Shown here piece after piece: positions 1-6,292 of a stretch of DNA of 15,940 bases. The stretch lies in contig CAZKDV010000055.1 in the NCBI GenBank assembly GCA_964551645.1, positions 1 to 15,940 on the forward strand, written 5' to 3'. Numbering within the stretch: the stretch's first letter is position 1; the number at the start of each line of letters is the position of its first letter. Source of the stretch: CAZKDV01 sp964551645 (lineage in GTDB: Bacteria > Bacteroidota > Bacteroidia > Bacteroidales > DTU049). The notes under the pieces are model-generated. The model worked only from the letters and a program-made list of their open reading frames with translations, was not told the origin of the DNA and did not search any database. The position numbers were made by a program, and so were the translations under genes.

Positions 1-1
1 T

Positions 2-556
2 GATGTGATTTTATCCATCACAGGATATACCGGTTCAGGAGGCTGTGAAATTTATCTTGACAATAAAAATGCAGATACAATTTGGAATGCTATTTTTGAG
101 GCAGGAAAAGAATTTGACATAAAACCAATTGGTTTGGGTGCTCGTGATACATTGCGACTTGAAATGGGTTTTTGTTTGTACGGAAATGATATAAATGAAA
201 AAACTTCACCTATTGAAGCAGGCTTAGCTTGGATTACTAAATTCAATAAAGATAGTTCTTTTATCAATGCAGCTGCTTTACTTGAACAAAAAGAAAACGG
301 AGTAACAAAGCAATTAAGAGGTTTCGAAATGATAGATAGAGCAATTCCTAGACAGCATTATGAAATAAAAGATGCTAATGGAAACCTTATTGGTGAAGTT
401 ACATCTGGAACACAAGGTCCTGCCGTAAAAAAAGCAATAGGTATGGGATATGTTGATAAAGGACATGCTAAGATAGGAAACGAAATATATATTGATGTCA
501 GAGGTAAATTAAATAAAGCTGTAATTGTAAAATTGCCTTTTTATAAGCAAGTCTAA
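2..556 (+). CDS. gcvT: Aminomethyltransferase (glycine cleavage system T-protein), C-terminal part
   Basis: This is the C-terminal half of the T-protein of the glycine cleavage system. T-protein takes the aminomethyl group from the H-protein lipoyl arm and releases ammonia while forming 5,10-methylene-tetrahydrofolate in the cytoplasm. About 184 residues are visible, roughly half of the usual length near 360; the start lies upstream of the window. Visible family signatures are SITGYTGSGGCEIY near the left edge, the block GLGARDTLRLEMGFCLYGND, and EAGLAWITKF. The C-terminal barrel carries GEVTSGTQGPAVKKAIGMGY, typical of the GcvT C-terminal domain. The stop is TAA at 554-556. The next gene starts 26 bp downstream, so co-transcription is possible, although the functions differ. 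Assignment to GcvT rather than another folate-binding aminomethyltransferase such as dimethylglycine dehydrogenase is well supported by the motifs. Confidence 0.95.
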   Translation, partial: DVILSITGYTGSGGCEIYLDNKNADTIWNAIFEAGKEFDIKPIGLGARDTLRLEMGFCLYGNDINEKTSPIEAGLAWITKFNKDSSFINAAALLEQKENGVTKQLRGFEMIDRAIPRQHYEIKDANGNLIGEVTSGTQGPAVKKAIGMGYVDKGHAKIGNEIYIDVRGKLNKAVIVKLPFYKQV

Positions 557-582
557 AACAAAAATTGCAAGAAATTCTTTGA

Positions 583-1194
583 ATGGAACCGTCCAAATTA
601 ATTAAATCAATTTGTGTCTTTTGCGGATGTAGCAAAGGAAATAATAGAATCTATTCTGATGTTGTTACTGATTATATTAAATTAATTGTTAAACAAGGTG
701 TCAAAGTTGTTTATGGCGGTGGAAATATTGGTATAATGGGCGTTGTTGCTCAGGCAGTTAAAGATAATAATGGATATATAATTGGAGTTGCTCCTTCGTT
801 TCTTGAAGAAAAAGAAGTTGTACACAAACAATTAGACCAATTATTGATAGTTAAGGATATGTTCGAGCGAAAACAGAAACTCATGGAATTATCTGATGCT
901 TTTGTTGTACTGCCGGGAGGAATAGGTACTTTAGATGAGTTTTTTGAAGTTTTTACAGCTCTTCAACTTGAAGTAATTAATAAGCCAATTGCGATTTTGA
1001 ATACAAATGGCTATTACAATAATTTAGTTTTAATGCTACAAAATATGGTTGAAGCGAAATTTTTACATAAAGAACACTTTGAAAACTTAATTATCGAAGA
1101 TTCGCCTAAAATATTGCACGAAAAACTAATGAAGCATCAAACTGTTTCACTTGAGAAATGGATTTCGGAATTAAGAAATAAACAACATTTTTAA
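583..1194 (+). CDS. LOG-family protein (predicted nucleoside 5'-monophosphate phosphoribohydrolase, TIGR00730 type)
   Basis: A 203-residue Rossmann-fold protein of the LOG (Lonely Guy) family. Characterised members hydrolyse cytokinin riboside 5'-monophosphates or plain purine/pyrimidine nucleoside monophosphates to free base and ribose 5-phosphate. The sequence shows GGGNIGIMG at residues 45-53, the R96-K97 pair in MFERKQKL, and the hallmark PGGIGTLDE at 111-119, whose glutamate is part of the active site. Length and motif order match the short bacterial TIGR00730 group. The start at 583 leaves only a short N-terminal extension before the first strand (ICVFCG). Only 4 bp separate its stop from the kinase-like gene at 1199, so the two are very probably in one transcript. 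The true substrate cannot be read from the sequence. Lysine decarboxylase is an old mis-annotation of this family and should be avoided. Confidence 0.9.
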   Translation: MEPSKLIKSICVFCGCSKGNNRIYSDVVTDYIKLIVKQGVKVVYGGGNIGIMGVVAQAVKDNNGYIIGVAPSFLEEKEVVHKQLDQLLIVKDMFERKQKLMELSDAFVVLPGGIGTLDEFFEVFTALQLEVINKPIAILNTNGYYNNLVLMLQNMVEAKFLHKEHFENLIIEDSPKILHEKLMKHQTVSLEKWISELRNKQHF

Positions 1195-1198
1195 AAAA

Positions 1199-1765
1199 AT
1201 GCTAATATTTGGTATTACCGGAACATTGGGTGCCGGTAAAGGAACTGTCGTAGATTATTTAGTTAAAACAAAAGGTTTTACTCACTTTTCGGTTAGAAAT
1301 TTCCTACTTGAAGAAATTAACAAACAAGGTTTGACTGAAAATAGAGACAGTATGGTAATTGTTGCAAATAAATTGAGAGAAAAATACGGAAGTTCATATA
1401 TTGTTGACGAGCTATTTAAACGAGCAAAAGCGCAAAATAAAAATGCAATAATAGAAAGCATTAGAAATGTTGGCGAAGTGGAGAGTTTGAGACAGTCAAA
1501 ACAATTTTACTTAATTGCTGTTGATGCAATACAAAAATTGCGATATGAGCGAATCCTTATAAGAAACTCAGAAACAGATAGAATTTCTTTTGAAGAGTTT
1601 ATTTCTAATGAAAATCGTGAAATGAAATCCGATAATCCTTCAGCACAAAACATTCAGGCATGTATTGATATGTCAGATGCTATTTTTTTTAATAATGGCA
1701 CTATTGAAGATTTACATATTCAAGTTGAAAATTACCTATCACAAATAGAAAAGCAAAATGACTAA
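1199..1765 (+). CDS. Small P-loop kinase-like protein (putative deoxynucleoside monophosphate kinase family)
   Basis: A 188-residue predicted cytoplasmic P-loop protein. The N-terminus reads IFGITGTLGAGKGT, with an adenylate-kinase-style phosphate-binding loop GTLGAGKGT at residues 8-16. The segment AIIESIRNVGEVESLR is in the place where related kinases bind the acceptor nucleotide. Near the C-terminus, DAIFFNNGTIEDL matches the D-x-x-I-x-N-x-G-T-x-x-x-L signature of dephospho-CoA kinase-like and dNMP kinase-like proteins. The start is set by the gene beginning directly with the first beta strand. The gene overlaps the following dCMP deaminase by 8 nt (ATGACTAA at 1758-1765), which suggests translational coupling and equal expression. 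A similar domain is fused to the N-terminus of fungal dCMP deaminase and AvcD, where it may regulate rather than phosphorylate. Whether this protein is an active kinase is not known. Dephospho-CoA kinase itself is less likely given the neighbour. Confidence 0.75.
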   Translation: MLIFGITGTLGAGKGTVVDYLVKTKGFTHFSVRNFLLEEINKQGLTENRDSMVIVANKLREKYGSSYIVDELFKRAKAQNKNAIIESIRNVGEVESLRQSKQFYLIAVDAIQKLRYERILIRNSETDRISFEEFISNENREMKSDNPSAQNIQACIDMSDAIFFNNGTIEDLHIQVENYLSQIEKQND

Positions 1766-2246
1766 TACAAATCAGCGTCCAAGTTGGGATGAATATTTTA
1801 TGGAAATTGCTAATGCTGTAGCAAACAGAGCAACATGCGATAGGGGTAGAAGCGGGTGCGTTGTTGTTAAAAATAAACAAATTCTTGTAACTGGATATGT
1901 CGGTTCTCCACGAGGTTTGCCACATTGTGATGAGGTTGGACATCAACTTAAAAAATTAATTCATGAAGATGGGCATGTTACAACACATTGCGTTCGCACT
2001 GTTCACGCTGAGCAAAATGCTATTGCACAAGCAGCTCGCATAGGTATTTCACTTGTCGATTCTACATTGTATTGCCGTATGACACCTTGTCGAACTTGTG
2101 CTATGTTGATTATCAATTGTGGAATTATTCGCGTAGTTTGTGAAAAAAAATATCATGATGGAGCTGAAAGTGAGCAAATGTTTGCAACTGCCGGAGTGCA
2201 AATTGACTACTTTGAAGATGAAGTTATGAAATATGAGAATCAATAA
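1758..2246 (+). CDS. Deoxycytidylate (dCMP) deaminase family protein
   Basis: A 162-residue zinc-dependent deaminase predicted to convert dCMP to dUMP, feeding thymidylate synthesis. All family signatures are present in order: RATCDRGRSGCVVVK (residues 24-38), GYVGSPRGLPHCDEVGH (46-62), the zinc-binding and catalytic CVRTVHAEQNAI (H83, E85), and TPCRTC (C111 and C114 as zinc ligands). The central region has the usual insertion between the GSPxG and HAE blocks seen in ComEB/DCD-type proteins. The start codon lies inside the last codons of the kinase-like gene, and its own end overlaps the ATG of the next gene by 14 nt, so this is a compact operon. A ComEB competence annotation would be by homology only. 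The assignment to the dCMP deaminase family is strong; the physiological substrate is inferred. Confidence 0.92.
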   Translation: MTNTNQRPSWDEYFMEIANAVANRATCDRGRSGCVVVKNKQILVTGYVGSPRGLPHCDEVGHQLKKLIHEDGHVTTHCVRTVHAEQNAIAQAARIGISLVDSTLYCRMTPCRTCAMLIINCGIIRVVCEKKYHDGAESEQMFATAGVQIDYFEDEVMKYENQ

Positions 2247-3119
2247 CTTTTTGTTGTTCTTTTTTCAAAAATATTTATTGACAAATTCATTAAGTAAATG
2301 TTTTTTACTTCTTTTTTTACTTTATTCAAATGTTTCCGCTCAGAATCCAATTAAATTAGACTATTTGTGCAAACTTCCTAATGTTTTGAATGAAAACTCA
2401 GGGATTTTAATTGATTTAGATGGAAATGTCTGGATGCACAATGATAGTGGCAATAAGCCAGAGATATATCAGATTGATGAAAATTGTCAGATAGTTAGGA
2501 CAATTAGAGTTGTTGGAGCAGAAAATATTGACTGGGAAGATATAACATCAGACAGAAAGGGTAGGGTGTTTATTGGAGATTTTGGGAATAATCTCAATGA
2601 TAGAGAAAATTTAGCCATTTATATCATTCCCGATCCTTCTTTGGCAGATAGCAATGAAATAATTGCAGATAAAATTCTATTTACTTATTCTGACCAAAAT
2701 GATTATCCTCCAGTTATATCGGAAAGGAATTTTGATATGGAAGCATTTTTTTGGTATAAGGACTCGCTTTATCTATTTTCAAAAAACAGAACCGACCCAT
2801 TTGATGGATATACAAAACTATATGTTTTGCCCGATAAAGCAGGTCAATATGTTGCTAATTTCAAAGATAGCCTTTTTTTAGCTTGTGGCAATATGGAGTT
2901 AAATTGGATTACAGCAGTAGATATTTCACAAGACGATTCGAAAATTGCACTGCTTTCAAGTAATAAAATGTGGATATTGTCCGATTTTCAAAATGATACC
3001 TTTTTCAAAGGTACAATTACTGAATTTCTATTTTCTACAATGACGCAAAAAGAGGGATTAGCATTTATTGATAACGATAGATTATTAATTTCTGACGAAA
3101 GAAATTTTAATATAGGTGG
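2233..3119 (+). CDS. Secreted protein of unknown function, likely beta-propeller-like; 3' end lost in assembly gap
   Basis: I do not recognise a named family. About 295 residues are visible before the sequence runs into unknown bases at 3120. The N-terminus looks like a Sec signal peptide: a long n-region, a hydrophobic stretch FLLLFLLYSNVSA (about residues 24-36), and an Ala-x-Ala-like cleavage site before Gln. The mature part has repeated D-x-x-G-x-V/L-W/F turns (LDLDGNVWMHNDSG-like, DRKGRVFIGDFGNN, KEGLAFIDNDRLLISDE), spaced as in NHL or WD-type beta-propeller blades. The motif ENIDWEDIT followed by GDFGNN recurs in uncharacterised Bacteroidota secreted proteins (recollection, not checked). 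The only usable start is ATG 2233, which overlaps the end of the deaminase gene by 14 nt. Any reading frame that continues through the gap is an artefact. A T9SS sorting domain could lie in the missing part. Confidence 0.7.
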
Positions 3120-3219
3120 NNNNNNNNNNNNNNNNNNNNNNNNNNNNNNNNNNNNNNNNNNNNNNNNNNNNNNNNNNNNNNNNNNNNNNNNNNNNNNNNN
3201 NNNNNNNNNNNNNNNNNNN
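3120..3219. other. Assembly gap of exactly 100 N
   Basis: Exactly 100 unknown bases are present. A round number of this kind is the usual placeholder for a scaffold gap of unknown length, so the true distance between the flanking genes cannot be read here. The gap removes the end of the secreted protein gene, and possibly other sequence. Reading frames that cross it join unrelated sequence. Confidence 0.99.
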
Positions 3220-3226
3220 AAAATAT

Positions 3227-3964
3227 ATGAAATCAAAAATCAACTCAACAGCTTTACTATTCTCTGTAGCAATAATTATTGCTGCTATTTTTCTTGCAAA
3301 TGCCTATAAAAATAGAGGTAAAACCGATAGTGTTATTTCGGTTACAGGTTTAGGTGAACAAGAATTTACTTCAGATTTAATTGTTTGGGAAGGTAGCTTT
3401 TCTCAGCAAAATATAAATATAAAAGAGGCTTATGCAGATTTGGAAAAAGACAGAAAAATTGTAGAAGACTATTTGGTAACAAATGGTATCTCTGTTAATG
3501 AAGTTGTTTTTAGTTCAGTTCATTCATATAAACAAAGTAAGTCAAAATATTCAGCAGATGGAAGATATATAGGGGAGGATTTTGTTGGTTATGAGCTTAC
3601 GCAGAGTATTCAGATATCCTCAAAAGAAGTTGAAAAAGTTGAAAAATTATCTCGTTCTATAACAGAATTATTAAATAAGGGAATACGGTTTTACTCTGAT
3701 CCACCAAGATATTATTATACCAAACTTTCAGATTTAAAATTGGAGCTTATTTCAAAAGCTACTGAAGATGCAAGATTGCGTGCTGAAATGATTGCACAAC
3801 AATCGGGTTCAAAAATCGGCAAACTTAAATATGCACAAATGGGCGTTTTTCAAATAACTGCTGTTAATTCAAACGAAGAATTTTCTTGGGGTGGAACATT
3901 TAATACCGCTTCCAAAGATAAAACGGCATCAATTACTATGAAGTTGACATATATTATCAAATAA
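3227..3964 (+). CDS. SIMPL domain-containing protein (DUF541 family), membrane-anchored
   Basis: Starting from ATG 3227, just right of the gap, the protein has 245 residues. Residues 8-26 (ALLFSVAIIIAAIFLANAY) form one hydrophobic segment, either an uncleaved anchor or a signal sequence, so the rest is probably periplasmic. The remainder matches the SIMPL/DUF541 fold: ISVTGLGEQEFTSDLIVWEGSF at the start of the domain, an amphipathic helix with alternating acidic and basic residues, VGYELTQSIQI, a helix KATEDARLRAEMIAQQSG, and a closing strand KDKTASITMKLTYII. Most family members have no known biochemical activity; some are surface or periplasmic proteins. The start is the first in-frame ATG after the gap and sits directly before the hydrophobic segment, which supports it. 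A start inside the gap cannot be fully excluded. The next gene has its own promoter. Confidence 0.85.
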   Translation: MKSKINSTALLFSVAIIIAAIFLANAYKNRGKTDSVISVTGLGEQEFTSDLIVWEGSFSQQNINIKEAYADLEKDRKIVEDYLVTNGISVNEVVFSSVHSYKQSKSKYSADGRYIGEDFVGYELTQSIQISSKEVEKVEKLSRSITELLNKGIRFYSDPPRYYYTKLSDLKLELISKATEDARLRAEMIAQQSGSKIGKLKYAQMGVFQITAVNSNEEFSWGGTFNTASKDKTASITMKLTYIIK

Positions 3965-4033
3965 AGTTTTTTGAGATATATGCACAATTTAACATTGCGA
4001 TTAAGTTGTAGCTTCTCCCATCGTTTTTTTTGA

Positions 4034-4041
4034 TACCTTTG
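4034..4041 (+). promoter_or_regulatory. Bacteroidota-type -7 promoter element (TACCTTTG) for the M3 peptidase gene
   Basis: The sequence TACCTTTG matches the Bacteroidota primary sigma factor -7 consensus TAnnTTTG and is followed by CAAAAATC. It lies 22 bp before the ATG at 4064, so the 5' leader should be very short. No good -33 TTTG box is seen at the expected distance; GTTG at 4005-4008 is a weak and rather distant candidate. Confidence 0.6.
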
Positions 4042-4063
4042 CAAAAATCAATGTACTATAATT

Positions 4064-6184
4064 ATGTTTAAAAAAGTAACTATTCTAAGCATGTCAATTA
4101 TTATAATTATGACTTTTTCTTGCGGAAAAAAAACTAACAATCAAAATCCATTTTTTGAAGAATTTTCAACTACTTTTGGAGTACCTCCATTTGATTTGAT
4201 AAAAAACGAACATTATGTTCCAGCTTTTGAAGAAGGGATGAAAAGACATGAAGAAGAAATTCAAGCAATTATTGAGAATACTGATAAACCGACATTTGAA
4301 AATACTATTGTAGCTTATGATAATTCGGGCGAAATGTTAGATAGAGTAGCAGGCGTTTTCTATAATTTAACATCTTCAAGCACCAGCCCTGAACTTCAAG
4401 AAATTGCCAAAGAAATTGCTCCAAAAATTTCATCTCATTATGACGAAATTTCGATGAATGAGGATTTGTTTCTACGAATTAAAAGTGTTTATGAAAACAA
4501 AGATAATTTTAATTTGAATACAGAGCAAAACATGTTGCTTGATTTAATGTATAAGTCTTTTGTTAGAAATGGAGCTTTGTTAGGTGCAGATGATAAAGAA
4601 AAATTAAAAAGCATCAATCAAGAATTATCATTATTAACACTGAAATTTGGGGATAATCTTTTGGCAGAAAACAACAATTATAAACTTGTTATTGATAAAA
4701 AAGAAGATTTATCAGGTTTGCCAGAAGCTGTTATTGAAGAAGCTGCTGAAACCGCTAAGTTGAATGAAATGGAAGGCAAGTGGGTGTTTACACTTCATAA
4801 TCCAAGTGTAATGCCTTTTTTGCAATATGCAGATAATAGAGAATTACGCAAACAAATACACCAAGCATATATTAATCGTGGAAACAACAATAACGATAAT
4901 GACAATAAAGAGGTAATTAAAAAAATTGTCGAATTAAGAATACAAAGAGCAAAATTGCTTGGATATAAATCTCATGCAGAATATGTTTTAGAGATGAATA
5001 TGGCTGAAAACATTGAAAATGTATTTAATCTGTTAGATCAATTGTGGAAGCCATCACTAAGAAGAGCAAATGATGAATTGAATGCTTATACAAAAATAGC
5101 CATAAGCGAAGGTAATAATGAGCCAATTCAAGCATGGGATTGGAGATATTATGCCGAGAAGCATCGCAAAGATAAGTATGAACTTGATGAAGAAGAGTTG
5201 AAATCGTACTTTAGTTTAAATGCTGTGCGAGAAGGGATTTTCTATTTGTGCAAGACTCTTTTTGATATCCAATTTGTACCACAGCCTAAACTCCCAGCAT
5301 ATCACGAGGAAGCTGTTGCTTATGAGGTAAAAACCAATAAAAATGAACATATTGGAGTTTTATACATGGATTTTCATCCAAGAGAATCAAAGCGAAGTGG
5401 TGCTTGGTATAGCAATTATAGAGAGCAAAGTGTAAAAAATGGTGAGTTTATTGCTCCCATAGCGGGCATAGTTTGCAATTTTACAAAGCCTACATCTAAT
5501 CAGCCTTCTTTGCTTTCATTAGATGAAGTTCGAACATTTTTCCATGAGTTTGGACATGCTTTACATGGTTTGTTAACCAAGGGGACTTATTCAAGCATAA
5601 CAGGGACATCAGTGCCTAGGGATTTTGTTGAATTACCTTCTCAATTATTAGAACATTGGGCTACTGAGCCAGAAATGTTAAAACAATATGCAAAGCATTA
5701 CAAAACAAATGAAGTAATGCCAGACGAATTGATAGAAAAAATTCAAAATAGTGCTTATTTTGATCAAGGATTTATTACAACTGAATTTTTAGCATCAGCC
5801 TATCTTGATATGTGTTATCATAATATGTCTGACATTACAGAACTTAATTTAATTGATGATCCTATTGCATTTGAAAACTCAATGTTGAAAAAGTTAGGAT
5901 TAATGCCAGAAATATATGCACGACACAGAAGCACTTATTTTTCTCATGTGTTTAGTGGCGGATATTCAGCTGGTTATTATAGTTATATATGGAGTGCTTT
6001 ATTAGATAATGATGCATTTATGGCATTCAAGGAAAACGGTATCTTTGATAAAACAACAGCTGATTTGTATAGAACAAATATTTTAGAAAAAGGACATAGC
6101 GATAATCCGTCAAATTTGTATAGAGCCTTTCGTGGCAAAGATCCAGAAATAGATGCTCTATTAATAAAACGCGGATTGAAATAA
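4064..6184 (+). CDS. M3-family zinc metallopeptidase lipoprotein (peptidyl-dipeptidase Dcp-like)
   Basis: A 706-residue thimet-oligopeptidase-family enzyme, expected to trim oligopeptides, probably releasing C-terminal dipeptides. The N-terminus is a lipoprotein signal: a hydrophobic stretch ending in MTFSC with the lipidated Cys at residue 20, followed by GKKTNNQ. This predicts an enzyme attached to a membrane and facing the periplasm or outside, unlike cytoplasmic E. coli Dcp. The zinc site is HEFGH at residues 494-498 (ligands H494, H498, catalytic E495), with the third ligand E523 in DFVELPSQ, 25 residues after the second His, as in the M3 family. The C-terminal FSGGYSAGYYSYIWS holds the conserved substrate-binding Tyr/Gly loop. 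The N-terminal domain begins with FGVPPFDLIKNEHYVPAFEEGM, typical of Dcp. Length agrees with the usual near-700 residues. It is preceded by its own promoter and looks monocistronic. Confidence 0.93.
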   Translation: MFKKVTILSMSIIIIMTFSCGKKTNNQNPFFEEFSTTFGVPPFDLIKNEHYVPAFEEGMKRHEEEIQAIIENTDKPTFENTIVAYDNSGEMLDRVAGVFYNLTSSSTSPELQEIAKEIAPKISSHYDEISMNEDLFLRIKSVYENKDNFNLNTEQNMLLDLMYKSFVRNGALLGADDKEKLKSINQELSLLTLKFGDNLLAENNNYKLVIDKKEDLSGLPEAVIEEAAETAKLNEMEGKWVFTLHNPSVMPFLQYADNRELRKQIHQAYINRGNNNNDNDNKEVIKKIVELRIQRAKLLGYKSHAEYVLEMNMAENIENVFNLLDQLWKPSLRRANDELNAYTKIAISEGNNEPIQAWDWRYYAEKHRKDKYELDEEELKSYFSLNAVREGIFYLCKTLFDIQFVPQPKLPAYHEEAVAYEVKTNKNEHIGVLYMDFHPRESKRSGAWYSNYREQSVKNGEFIAPIAGIVCNFTKPTSNQPSLLSLDEVRTFFHEFGHALHGLLTKGTYSSITGTSVPRDFVELPSQLLEHWATEPEMLKQYAKHYKTNEVMPDELIEKIQNSAYFDQGFITTEFLASAYLDMCYHNMSDITELNLIDDPIAFENSMLKKLGLMPEIYARHRSTYFSHVFSGGYSAGYYSYIWSALLDNDAFMAFKENGIFDKTTADLYRTNILEKGHSDNPSNLYRAFRGKDPEIDALLIKRGLK

Positions 6185-6243
6185 GTTTTTTTATGAAAAA
6201 GAAAAATAAATTACCAATACTCAAAAAACTAAGAAAAAATTTA

Positions 6244-6260
6244 TAACTTTGCAAAAGTTA
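6244..6260 (+). promoter_or_regulatory. -7 promoter element (TAACTTTG) inside a 7-bp inverted repeat, upstream of the GTPase gene
   Basis: TAACTTTG at 6244-6251 fits the Bacteroidota -7 consensus TAnnTTTG and lies about 41 bp before the ATG at 6293. The same bases form one arm of a perfect inverted repeat: TAACTTT (6244-6250), a 3-nt centre GCA, then AAAGTTA (6254-6260). The repeat could be an operator or simply chance in AT-rich DNA. No clear -33 TTTG is visible. Confidence 0.55.
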
Positions 6261-6292
6261 AAAAGTAAGTACTAATTTAAAACAAAACTGTA

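Noticed and set aside
1195..1198. A-run between the LOG and kinase-like genes considered as a frameshift site that would fuse them
   Set aside because: The LOG gene is complete with a normal length and the kinase-like gene has a good ATG and an intact first strand. No fusion is needed.
6193..6246. 17-codon Lys-rich mini-ORF (ATG to TAA) between the peptidase and GTPase genes
   Set aside because: It ends within the -7 promoter box and precedes the expected transcription start, so it would not be on the GTPase mRNA. Lys runs are expected in A-rich DNA.
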